NCBI GenBank assembly: GCA_023387775.1
Contig: JAEWHN010000124.1
Coordinates: forward strand, 1 to 6,778
Length of the DNA stretch: 6,778 bases
Source: Pseudomonadota bacterium
Lineage (GTDB): Bacteria; Pseudomonadota; Alphaproteobacteria; Rhizobiales; Rhizobiaceae
Direction: 5' to 3'
The translations under genes were made by a program, and so were the position numbers. Under the pieces are notes generated by a model. The model did not search any database. It was not told the origin of the DNA and was given only the letters and a program-made list of their open reading frames with translations. This document shows, in pieces, positions 1 to 6,758 of this stretch. Positions within the stretch are counted from its first letter, which is position 1. The number at the start of each line of letters is the position of its first letter.

Positions 1-3000
1 CGCTGGAGGTGCCGCATGTCACCTTCGGCGAAAGTGTCTTCGGCCTTGCCGCCGATGTGGCGATCACCGGCAACCTGCAGCTCGCCGAAGGCTCGCTCGA
101 CACGACGCTCAACGTCAACCGTCTCGACGGGCCGGGCGGCCAGCTTGCGCTCCGCGCGGCCTATGCCAATTCCACGCAGGTGCTCGACCTCGACCTGAAG
201 CTCGACGAACCGGCCAATGGCATCGTCGCCAATCTTCTCAACGTCGAGGGCCGGCCCCCGATGGCGCTGGCGCTGGGCGGCAAGGGGCCGATTTCGAACC
301 TCGACCTCAACCTGACGCTCGATGCCGATGGGCTGCGCGCGCTGACCGGTACGGCCGAAGTGCGCCATCAACGCGACGGCTACGGCTTCAGCGCCGACCT
401 CTACGGCCCGATCGCCAAGCTCGTGTCGCCGCGTTTCCGCGATTTCTTCGGTGCCGAGACGACCCTGCAGACCGCCGGCCTGGTGCGCGAAGGCGGCGGC
501 TTGCTCTTGGAAAAGCTCGACCTGCAAAGCGCGGCGCTTGACCTGAAGGCCGCGGCCGAGACGGCCCCCGACGGCTTCCTCAAGCGCCTGACGCTGAGCG
601 CCGGTATCGCGGATCCGGCCGGCAAGCCTGTGCTGCTGCCGGTGCCGGGGCAAAACACCGTGCAGCGCGCCAGCCTCGCGCTGGCCTTCGGCGACAAGCA
701 GGGCGACGAGTGGTCGGGCTCGCTCAAGATCGACGACCTCGCCACCGAGACGTTTTCGTCAAAGTCGGCCGAGGTGCTGCTCTCGGGCCTGGCGCAGAAT
801 ATTGCCAACCCGACCTCGCGCCATCTCACCTTCGCCGCCAACGGCGACGTGTCGGGCATCGTCGCCACCCGCGCCGATGTCACCGAGGCGCTGGGCGACC
901 GCATCACGCTCGACATCGGCGGCGAGTGGACCGCCGGCGCGCCGGTCAAGCTCGCAAAGGCCGAGATCGCCGCAAACGGTTTTGCGCTGTCGCTCGCCGG
1001 CGACATTTCCGACTTCGTCTTCAAGGGCGACATCGGCCTCAAGGCGAAGTCGCTGGCGCCGTTCTCCAGCCTCGCCGGCCGGCAGCTTTCCGGCGGCGCC
1101 GATCTCGCCGCCAAGGGCGAGCTGAAGCCGCTCACCGGCGCCTTCGACCTCGCGCTTGACGGCACGGCCGAGGGGCTGGGCATCGGCACGCCTGCCGCCG
1201 ACAAACTGCTGCACGGCCAAACCCGCATCACCGGCGGCGTCGCGCGCGGCGAGACCGGCCTGGTGGCGCGGCAATTGGGCATCTTCAACGACCAGGTCGA
1301 GGCCAAGGCCGATGGCCGCTTCGCCACCGGTGCGGCCGATTTTGGCTTCGACCTCTCGGTGGCCGACCTGGCGCTGGTGTCCGACAAGGCCGCCGGCCGT
1401 CTCACCGCCAAGGGCCGCGCCTCCGGCAAGGAAGGGCTGATCGGGCTGACCTTCGGCGCGGAAGTGCCCAGCGGCACGCTGGTCGGCAAGACGCTGAAAG
1501 ATGCCGTGCTCGGCTTCGAAGGCACGCTGCAGAAGGGCGACCTCAACGGCAACGTCACCGGCAACGCTTTGCTTGATGGCACCCGGGTCGATCTCGCCTC
1601 GGCCATCGCCGTCAATGACGACGAAAAGCACGTAAGCGACCTGAAATTCACCGCAGGCGGCGCTCGCATCACCGGCGATGTGACGCAAGACAAGGACGGC
1701 CTGCTCGACGGCAAGCTGTCGCTCGCCGCCGATGACATTTCCACCGCAGCGGCCTTGCTGCTCAAGCAGGCCACCGGCGCGGTCAATGCCGACATTGCGC
1801 TGACCCATCAGGACGGCAAGCAGAACGCCACCGTCCGCGCCGACATCAGCAAGCTGGTGGTCGACACCATCCGCGTTGGCAAGGCCGACCTCAACGCGAC
1901 CGTCGCCGACCTGTTCGGCGTGCCGATCGCCGACGGCTCGTTGAACGCCAGCAAGCTTGCCGCCGGCGGCGTCGATGTCGTCACGCTGCAGGCCACCGCC
2001 CAGCGGGAAGGCCAGACGACGAATTTTGCGGCCAACGCGAAGCTCGCCAATGGCGCCGTCGCTGCTGCCGCTGGCGCGCTGTCGCCGGTCGAGGGTGGCT
2101 ACCGGCTTGCCCTGCAGCAGGCGCAACTGACCCAGGGCAACCTTTCGGCCAAGCTTGCCGAACCGGCCGCCCTGCAGATGCGCGGTGAGAAGGTCTCCAT
2201 CGACGATCTCGTGCTCGACGTCGGCGGCGGGCGCGTCAGCGCGCACGGCGAGATAGACGAAAAGCTGGACCTCGCCGTCAGCATCGCCAAGCTGCCGCTG
2301 GCCATAGCCAACGCCGTCCGCCCGGATCTGGCGCTGGCCGGCACGGTCGACGGCACGGCCAAGATCGGCGGTACCCGCACAAACCCGGACGTTCGCTTTT
2401 CGCTCAAGGGCAATTCGATTGCCGCTGCGGCTCTTCGCGAGGCCGGTCTTGCCTCGATCAACCTCGAAGCCGAAGGCAACTCCACCTCAAGCCGGCTGAA
2501 CGTTAAGGCGGCGGTGACCAGCCCCGATGGCCTCCGCGCGACTGCCAATGGCGCCGTGCCGCTCGACAAGGGCGCGCTGGCGCTGGACATCGGGCTGGAA
2601 TCCTTCCCGCTTGCGCTGCTCAATGCGGTGGCGCCCCAGCAGCGCCTCGGCGGCAACATCTCCGGCACCGCCAAGGTTTCGGGCCAGCTTGCCAATCCGG
2701 CGGCCACCTTCAACCTGCGCGGCGCGGGCATTCGCGCGGCCGCTTTGGAAGAAGCGGGTGCTGCCCCCCTCGAGATCGCCGCCTCCGGCCATTTCGCCGA
2801 CAAGGTGCTGACGCTCTCGTCGGCCACCGCCAATGGCCCGCAGGGCCTGTCGCTCACGGCCAGCGGCCGCGTGCCGGTTTCCGGCGACGGCGTGGACCTC
2901 ACCGTTCGCGGCGAGGCGCCGCTGGCGCTGGCCAACCGCTTCCTGGCCGAGCGCGGTGCGCAGGCCGGCGGTACGCTTTCGGCCAACGCCACCATTTCCG

Positions 3001-4193
3001 GCAGCCTGAAGAAGCCCTCCATCCGCGGCATGTTCTCCACCCAAGCGGCCGAATTCGTCGATCCGGACAGCAATGTCCGCCTTCGCTCGATTGCAGTCAT
3101 GGGCACCATCGAAGGCGACCAGGTCACGATCCGCAACGCTTCGGCCAATCTTGCCGCCGGCGGCTCGGTCAGCGCCACCGGCACCATCTCGCTCGATGCG
3201 GCGTCTGCCTTCCCGGCCGACATCCGCATCACGCTCAACGATGCCCGCTATTCCGACGGCACGCTGGTCGTGGCCACCGTTGGCGGCAGCCTCGCCATCA
3301 CCGGCCCGCTCGCGCGCGATCCGGTGCTGTCGGGCACAGTCAATGTTAGCCGCGCCGAGATCACCGTGCCGGAAAGTTTTGCCGGTGGTGCGGCCGCGCT
3401 CGATGTCAAGCACCTCAAGGCCCCGCAGGCCGTTGCCGAGACGCTGAAGCGCGCGCGCGCCAATGACGGCACGCCAACGCCGACCGGCCGGCCGAGCGTG
3501 ATGCGGCTCGATGTCAGCGTGAACGCGCCGGCCCGCGTCTTCGTGCGCGGTCGCGGGCTCGACGCCGAGCTCGGTGGCCAGGTCAAGCTCACAGGCCCGG
3601 TGTCCGACATCCAGCCGGTGGGCGGCTTCCAGCTCATTCGCGGCCGGCTCAGCATCCTCAGCCAGCGCATCACCTTCGATGAAGGCACCGTCACGCTGGT
3701 TGGCGACCTCAACCCCTTCCTCAACTTCGTGGCGCGCTCGGAGGGCACCGATATCACCGTGTTCATCACGGTTTCGGGGCGCGCCTCCGACATCGGCGTA
3801 ACGTTCTCCTCGCAGCCCGACCTTCCCCAGGACGAAGTGCTCGCCCGCCTGATCTTCGACCGCGGCATCGACGAGCTGTCGGCCTTCCAGATCGCGCAGC
3901 TCGCCGCCGCGGCGGCCGAACTGGCCGGCGGCTCCAACAATTCGCTGCTGGGCAATTTGCGTAACGCCACCGGCCTCGACGATCTCGACGTGGTCACCGA
4001 CAGCAAGGGCAACGCCGCCGTGCGCGCCGGCCGCTACATCCAGGACAACATCTATCTGGGCGTGGAGGCGGGCGCCCAGGGCTCGACGCGCGGCACCATC
4101 AACCTCGACATCACCCAGGACCTCAAGGCAAAGGGCGCGGTGGGGTCCGATGGTGATTCCAGCCTCGGCGTGTTCTACGAAAAGGACTATTGA
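1..4193 (+). CDS. tamB: TamB, translocation and assembly module subunit (5' end missing)
   Basis: TamB is a very long inner-membrane-anchored protein that spans the periplasm and works with the outer-membrane BamA-like protein TamA in outer-membrane assembly; related AsmA-like proteins are linked to phospholipid transport. The frame is open to the left edge (Leu-Glu before the GTG at position 9), so that GTG is not the real start; the N-terminal membrane anchor and some of the repeats lie outside the window. About 1,394 residues are visible. They are low-complexity beta-repeat sequence rich in Ala, Gly, Leu and Asp. I see no cysteine in them, which fits a periplasmic protein. The C-terminal TamB/DUF490 domain covers roughly residues 1040-1394. 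It includes RLIFDRGIDELSAFQIAQLA (1280-1299), the GLDDLDV segment and a final tyrosine, as expected for the family. Residues about 727-1010 form tandem units with a 104-residue spacing. tamA would be expected upstream. The family call is firm; only the length and start are unknown. Confidence 0.93.
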   Translation, partial: LEVPHVTFGESVFGLAADVAITGNLQLAEGSLDTTLNVNRLDGPGGQLALRAAYANSTQVLDLDLKLDEPANGIVANLLNVEGRPPMALALGGKGPISNLDLNLTLDADGLRALTGTAEVRHQRDGYGFSADLYGPIAKLVSPRFRDFFGAETTLQTAGLVREGGGLLLEKLDLQSAALDLKAAAETAPDGFLKRLTLSAGIADPAGKPVLLPVPGQNTVQRASLALAFGDKQGDEWSGSLKIDDLATETFSSKSAEVLLSGLAQNIANPTSRHLTFAANGDVSGIVATRADVTEALGDRITLDIGGEWTAGAPVKLAKAEIAANGFALSLAGDISDFVFKGDIGLKAKSLAPFSSLAGRQLSGGADLAAKGELKPLTGAFDLALDGTAEGLGIGTPAADKLLHGQTRITGGVARGETGLVARQLGIFNDQVEAKADGRFATGAADFGFDLSVADLALVSDKAAGRLTAKGRASGKEGLIGLTFGAEVPSGTLVGKTLKDAVLGFEGTLQKGDLNGNVTGNALLDGTRVDLASAIAVNDDEKHVSDLKFTAGGARITGDVTQDKDGLLDGKLSLAADDISTAAALLLKQATGAVNADIALTHQDGKQNATVRADISKLVVDTIRVGKADLNATVADLFGVPIADGSLNASKLAAGGVDVVTLQATAQREGQTTNFAANAKLANGAVAAAAGALSPVEGGYRLALQQAQLTQGNLSAKLAEPAALQMRGEKVSIDDLVLDVGGGRVSAHGEIDEKLDLAVSIAKLPLAIANAVRPDLALAGTVDGTAKIGGTRTNPDVRFSLKGNSIAAAALREAGLASINLEAEGNSTSSRLNVKAAVTSPDGLRATANGAVPLDKGALALDIGLESFPLALLNAVAPQQRLGGNISGTAKVSGQLANPAATFNLRGAGIRAAALEEAGAAPLEIAASGHFADKVLTLSSATANGPQGLSLTASGRVPVSGDGVDLTVRGEAPLALANRFLAERGAQAGGTLSANATISGSLKKPSIRGMFSTQAAEFVDPDSNVRLRSIAVMGTIEGDQVTIRNASANLAAGGSVSATGTISLDAASAFPADIRITLNDARYSDGTLVVATVGGSLAITGPLARDPVLSGTVNVSRAEITVPESFAGGAAALDVKHLKAPQAVAETLKRARANDGTPTPTGRPSVMRLDVSVNAPARVFVRGRGLDAELGGQVKLTGPVSDIQPVGGFQLIRGRLSILSQRITFDEGTVTLVGDLNPFLNFVARSEGTDITVFITVSGRASDIGVTFSSQPDLPQDEVLARLIFDRGIDELSAFQIAQLAAAAAELAGGSNNSLLGNLRNATGLDDLDVVTDSKGNAAVRAGRYIQDNIYLGVEAGAQGSTRGTINLDITQDLKAKGAVGSDGDSSLGVFYEKDY
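2190..3125 (+). repeat. In-frame protein-level tandem repeats in tamB, 312-base period
   Basis: Three copies of a TamB repeat unit follow one another at exactly 104 residues. The landmark PLAIANAV / PLALLNAV / PLALANRF has its proline at residues 763, 867 and 971 (bases 2295, 2607 and 2919). Each is followed by a variable stretch, then a G-x-(I/V)-S/D-G-T-A-K-(I/V)-x-G-like segment, then NPDVRFSLKG / NPAATFNLRG / KPSIRGMFST. The first two copies also share a (I/A)AAAL-(R/E)-EAG motif. A more degraded fourth unit follows and leads into the C-terminal domain. The copies have diverged in DNA sequence, so this is an old protein repeat rather than a recent duplication. It fits the repeated beta-strand groove architecture of AsmA/TamB-like proteins. 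Boundaries are approximate. Confidence 0.7.
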
Positions 4194-4215
4194 GCCCGCG
4201 TCCTAGCGCGCTCAC

Positions 4216-4240
4216 CGCCGCGCCGGGGCAGGGCGCGGCG
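4216..4240 (+). terminator. Strong GC hairpin after tamB, possible terminator
   Basis: CGCCGCGCC (4216-4224) and GGCGCGGCG (4232-4240) form a perfect 9-base-pair stem with a 7-base loop, starting 23 bases after the tamB stop. No run of T follows, so it is not a canonical intrinsic terminator. It could still stop or pause transcription, or protect the 3' end of the tamB mRNA. It lies before the hemN operator, consistent with hemN having its own promoter. Confidence 0.4.
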
Positions 4241-4261
4241 CAAAGCACCTCTCCAGCGGCC

Positions 4262-4275
4262 TTGATCGAGATCAA
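4262..4275 (+). promoter_or_regulatory. FNR/FixK (Crp-Fnr family) operator upstream of hemN
   Basis: The 14 bases TTGATCGAGATCAA are a perfect palindrome matching the FNR/Anr/FixK consensus TTGAT-N4-ATCAA. The centre lies about 61 bases before the hemN ATG. If transcription starts near 4309-4310, the box is centred near -41, the classic position for activation by this family. Anaerobic or microaerobic control of hemN by Anr, FnrL or FixK2 is established in several proteobacteria. Which family member acts here cannot be seen from the window. Confidence 0.85.
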
Positions 4276-4293
4276 CGACGCCGCGCGGGCCGC

Positions 4294-4302
4294 CATTATG
4301 TC
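4294..4302 (+). promoter_or_regulatory. Candidate -10 region of the hemN promoter
   Basis: The only AT-richer patch suitably placed downstream of the operator contains CATTAT (4294-4299; 4 of 6 matches to TATAAT) and the overlapping TATGTC (4297-4302; 3 of 6). Either would put the transcription start near 4306-4310 and leave a leader of about 20-24 bases. The match is weak, as expected for a promoter that needs an activator at the -35 position. Its placement is inferred from the operator. Confidence 0.4.
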
Positions 4303-4317
4303 TGGCTTGGTTTACAC

Positions 4318-4321
4318 GGAG
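4318..4321 (+). promoter_or_regulatory. Ribosome binding site of hemN
   Basis: GGAG lies 8 bases before the ATG at 4330. It supports this start, which also gives an N-terminus (MQPDLIRKHAAPVPRYTSYP) that aligns with the family. Confidence 0.75.
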
Positions 4322-4329
4322 CCAGACGA

Positions 4330-5679
4330 ATGCAGCCAGATCTCATCCGCAAGCATGCAGCGCCCGTTCCGCGCTACACCAGCTATCCCACCGCGCCGCA
4401 TTTCCACGATGGCGTCAGCTCCGCCACCTACCGCGAATGGCTTGGCGCGATCGAGCCGGGCACGGCACTGTCGCTCTATGTCCACATTCCCTATTGCGAC
4501 CGCCTGTGCTGGTTCTGCGCCTGCAACACCAGGCAGACGCGTCGCTACGAGCCGATCGCCAAATATCTGCAATATCTCTACCGCGAGATCGCTACCGCGG
4601 CCGAACTCGTGCCGGGCAGGGCCGAGGTGGGCGCGCTGCATTTCGGCGGCGGCTCGCCCACCATGCTCACGCCGGACGACATGCGGACGTTGAACGACGT
4701 GCTGCGCTCGGGCTTCTCCTTCCGTGAAAATGCCGAGATCAGCGTCGAGATCGACCCCAACGACATGGACGAGGCGCGCTTCGACGCGCTGGCCGAAATC
4801 GGCATGACGCGCGTCAGCCTCGGCGTGCAGGATTTCGACCCGAGGGTGCAGACCGCCATCAATCGCGAGCAGAGTTTTGCGCAGACCAAGGCGGTGGTGG
4901 ATGCCGCCCGCGCACGCGGCGCGCAGTCGGTCAATCTCGACCTGCTCTACGGCCTGCCGCACCAGACGGCAGACAGCGTCGCTGCGACAGTGGAACAGGC
5001 GCTGTCGCTGGCGCCCGACCGCATCGCGCTGTTCGGCTACGCGCATGTGCCATGGATGCGCAAGCACCAGACCATGATCGACGAGGCATCATTGCCGGGC
5101 GTGATGGAGCGTTTCGAGCAGTCCAGCCGGGCGGCCGAAATCATCGCGCGCCACGGCTATCAGACGATCGGCATTGACCACTTCGCCAAGCCGGCCGACT
5201 CCATGGCCGTCGCCCACCGCGAGGGTCGGCTGCGCCGCAATTTCCAGGGCTACACGGTGGACGATCTCGACACGCTGGTCGGCTTCGGCGCCTCGTCTAT
5301 CGGCAAGCTGCCCCAGGGTTATGTCCAGAACAGCACCGCCACGGGCGAATATGAGCGGCTGGTGTCTGAAAGCGGGCTGGCCGTGACGAAGGGCTTTGCG
5401 CTGTCCGAGGAAGACCGCATGCGCGCCTGGGTGATCGAGCGGCTGATGTGCGACTTTTACTTCTCGCGGTCGGAATTCGCGCGCAGCTTCGGCGCCGGTG
5501 GAGCGCCGGTGATCGAACTGGCCGACCGGCTCGTGGCCGAGGACGAGGACGGCCTGATTGTGCGCGACGGCGACCGTTTCGTCGTCACCGACCGCGGCCG
5601 GCCGGTGGTGCGCGCAGTCGTGTCGGCCTTCGACGCCTATCTAGGCTCGAACGGCGCACGGCATTCCGTGGCGGTATGA
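4330..5679 (+). CDS. hemN: HemN, oxygen-independent coproporphyrinogen III dehydrogenase
   Basis: This cytoplasmic radical-SAM enzyme oxidatively decarboxylates two propionates of coproporphyrinogen III to give protoporphyrinogen IX in heme synthesis without oxygen, replacing HemF. The product is 449 residues, close to the 457 of E. coli HemN. Visible family marks are RYTSYPTAPHF (15-25), VHIPYC-x3-C-x2-C-x-C with Cys56, Cys60 and Cys63 for the 4Fe-4S cluster plus Cys65, GGGSP (106-110) of the SAM site, SVEIDP (138-143), GVQDFD (165-170), NLDLLYGLP (202-210), GIDHFAKPAD (281-290) and RRNFQGYT (302-309). Cys65, the DHFA segment and the NFQGYT motif mark it as true HemN rather than the related heme chaperone HemW. 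A C-terminal HemN domain follows (about 360-440). The gene has its own upstream FNR/FixK box and ribosome binding site and appears to be a single-gene unit. It is followed by a palindromic repeat and a convergent gene. I see no truncation. Confidence 0.96.
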   Translation: MQPDLIRKHAAPVPRYTSYPTAPHFHDGVSSATYREWLGAIEPGTALSLYVHIPYCDRLCWFCACNTRQTRRYEPIAKYLQYLYREIATAAELVPGRAEVGALHFGGGSPTMLTPDDMRTLNDVLRSGFSFRENAEISVEIDPNDMDEARFDALAEIGMTRVSLGVQDFDPRVQTAINREQSFAQTKAVVDAARARGAQSVNLDLLYGLPHQTADSVAATVEQALSLAPDRIALFGYAHVPWMRKHQTMIDEASLPGVMERFEQSSRAAEIIARHGYQTIGIDHFAKPADSMAVAHREGRLRRNFQGYTVDDLDTLVGFGASSIGKLPQGYVQNSTATGEYERLVSESGLAVTKGFALSEEDRMRAWVIERLMCDFYFSRSEFARSFGAGGAPVIELADRLVAEDEDGLIVRDGDRFVVTDRGRPVVRAVVSAFDAYLGSNGARHSVAV

Positions 5680-6001
5680 GGCTGAGCGCCTGCGAGACTT
5701 CTGATCAGGAGAGGCCTTCACCACCGTTGAGGCCTGGATCCCCGGAACCCCTCGGCCGCTCGCTACGCTCGCGCTCGGGGCCCGAGGACGACGGAGGAGA
5801 GGGCCGTGCCAATAGCCAGCGATGGAGATTAGCGCGCCAAAAACAACCCCGTCATCCTCGGGCCGAAGCACGAGCGCAGCGAAGTGCGGAGGTTCCGGGG
5901 ATCCAGGCCTCGAGGTTCGTGCAATCAATGCCTTGCGTGATCTGCCGACCCTCGCACTTCCATGGCGGCTCGGATCACCACAGCCAAGGAAACTTGATGC
6001 C
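5680..6001. other. Intergenic region between convergent hemN and phnF-like gene
   Basis: This stretch of about 320 bases holds the inverted repeat and no credible gene. Open frames cross it on both strands, but they run through the palindrome and into the neighbouring genes, have no ribosome binding site and give Arg/Pro/Ser-rich products. The heptamer GAGGCCT occurs at 5711-5717 and again at 5729-5735, where the left arm starts. In 5912-6001 I see no terminator with a T-run, tRNA or other recognisable element. Confidence 0.7.
5729..5911. repeat. Large imperfect inverted repeat (intergenic palindromic element)
   Basis: Two arms of about 65 bases face each other. The outer 21 bases are perfectly complementary (5729-5749 against 5891-5911; core GGCCTGGATCCCCGGAACC). 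The inner 16 bases match at 15 positions (5779-5794 against 5849-5864; GGCCCGAGGACGACGG in the left arm). Between these blocks the arms are related but diverged, both with GCTCG-type runs and small indels. A 54-base unrelated centre (5795-5848) separates the arms, and the left arm holds a small palindrome CTCGGG-G-CCCGAG (5774-5786). Position between two convergent genes, internal structure and imperfect symmetry suggest a dispersed REP/BIME- or RIME-like repeat of alphaproteobacterial genomes. It could fold in RNA from either strand and act as a two-way terminator. The family name is inference; the inverted repeat itself is directly seen. Confidence 0.8.
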
Positions 6002-6748
6002 CTACGTCTCTATCGTCAGCTCCACCAGATCGGCGGCAAAGCGCGTCTCGGCGAACTGGATCGGCCTGCCGTCGAGATCGTCATTGATGGCCACGGTCAC
6101 CAGCACGATGGCGCCGGGGGAGAGTTTCAGGTTGTCGAGGTCGTCGGCATCCGCATGCCGTGACGATATCAGCGTGGTGCGGCGCACATAGTCGTCCACG
6201 CCGAAGCGCGCGAAGCTCGCCGTCACCGACCCCGTCTCTGCGAAGACATCCGCGAACCCGGCAAAACGCGTGGCGTCGAACCAGTTCGTTGCACGCGAGA
6301 TGCGGCGGTTGTCGGCCTCCGTCACGGTTTCCAGCCGGAGCGCCGGCGCGCCTGCCTCGATGCCCAGCGCCTCGGCCACGCGTTCCGTTGCCGGCTCCAC
6401 CGCATGGCCGAGCAATATTGCCTTGCGCGCTCGCGTCTGGTCCTTCAAGCCGGTCGAAAAGCGCGTGCGGGTGCTGATCGGATAGGCCAGCCGCTTGCGG
6501 CTTTCGATGAAGGTGCCGCGCCCCTGCTCGGCGCGCAGAACACCTTCCTGCACCAGTGCTGAAATCGCCGCCCGCACCGTGTGGCGGTTCACGCCGAATA
6601 GCTGCGACAGCGTGATCTCCGGCGGCAGCTTGCCGGCTTCGCCGAGCGTGCCGTTGCTGATGCCCAGCCGGATGCGGTCGGCCACCTGCCGCCACAGAGC
6701 CACCCCGCTTCGGCGTTCCATGCCGCTTTCGCCAACCGTCGAACTCAT
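6002..6748 (-). CDS. phnF: GntR-family (HutC/UTRA) regulator, probable PhnF
   Basis: This is a cytoplasmic DNA-binding repressor-type regulator, 248 residues from the chosen start. The N-terminal winged-helix GntR domain spans about residues 14-83: SGVALWRQVADRIRLGISNG, then LPPEITLSQLFGVNRHTVRAAISAL (41-65) as the helix-turn-helix, and GVLRAEQGRGTFI (69-81) as the wing. A UTRA ligand-binding domain follows (about 92-242), ending in GRPIQFAETRF-type sequence. The ALWRQVADRIR, FGVNRHTVR and RLAYPIS segments resemble PhnF, which controls phosphonate uptake and C-P lyase genes; HutC or another UTRA regulator remains possible. I chose the ATG at 6748 because GGAG sits 6 bases before it. An in-frame ATG at 6763 gives 253 residues but has a poorer ribosome binding site, and one at 6721 would start MERRSG. 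The gene is convergent with hemN. Its own promoter and any phn genes lie beyond the right edge. Confidence 0.85.
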   Translation of the reverse strand: MSSTVGESGMERRSGVALWRQVADRIRLGISNGTLGEAGKLPPEITLSQLFGVNRHTVRAAISALVQEGVLRAEQGRGTFIESRKRLAYPISTRTRFSTGLKDQTRARKAILLGHAVEPATERVAEALGIEAGAPALRLETVTEADNRRISRATNWFDATRFAGFADVFAETGSVTASFARFGVDDYVRRTTLISSRHADADDLDNLKLSPGAIVLVTVAINDDLDGRPIQFAETRFAADLVELTIET

Positions 6749-6754
6749 TTTTCG

Positions 6755-6758
6755 CTCC
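6755..6758 (-). promoter_or_regulatory. Ribosome binding site deciding the phnF-like start
   Basis: Read on the minus strand, GGAG is followed by CGAAAA and then ATG (6748). This is the best ribosome binding site near the 5' end of the gene and favours 6748 over the in-frame ATG at 6763, which has no GGAG-like sequence in front of it inside the window. Confidence 0.6.

Noticed and set aside
401..3413. Long minus-strand open frames opposite tamB (for example 401-1795, 759-2246, 2099-3238 and 2487-3413)
   Set aside because: They are mutually overlapping shadows of a high-GC gene, with Arg/Ala/Ser- or Gly-rich products that show no recognisable domain, while the plus frame is clearly TamB.
4190..4693. 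Plus-strand open frame of 167 codons starting at the tamB stop
   Set aside because: The ATGA-like overlap looks like coupling, but the frame runs through the hemN promoter and into hemN, and its product is Arg/Pro/Ser-rich without any family mark.
5729..5911. Inverted repeat read as the ends of an insertion sequence or as a CRISPR-like array
   Set aside because: Only 54 bases lie between the arms, there is no transposase frame and no target duplication that I can define, and there is one inverted pair rather than regularly spaced direct repeats.
5641..5928. Minus-strand open frame of 95 codons across the palindromic repeat
   Set aside because: Most of it is translation of the inverted repeat and the hemN 3' end; it has no ribosome binding site and no domain. 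Such frames arise from dispersed repeats.
5448..6191. Plus-strand open frame of 247 codons from inside hemN through the gap into the phnF-like gene
   Set aside because: It overlaps two well-supported genes in other frames, and its product is a low-complexity Arg/Ser-rich sequence.
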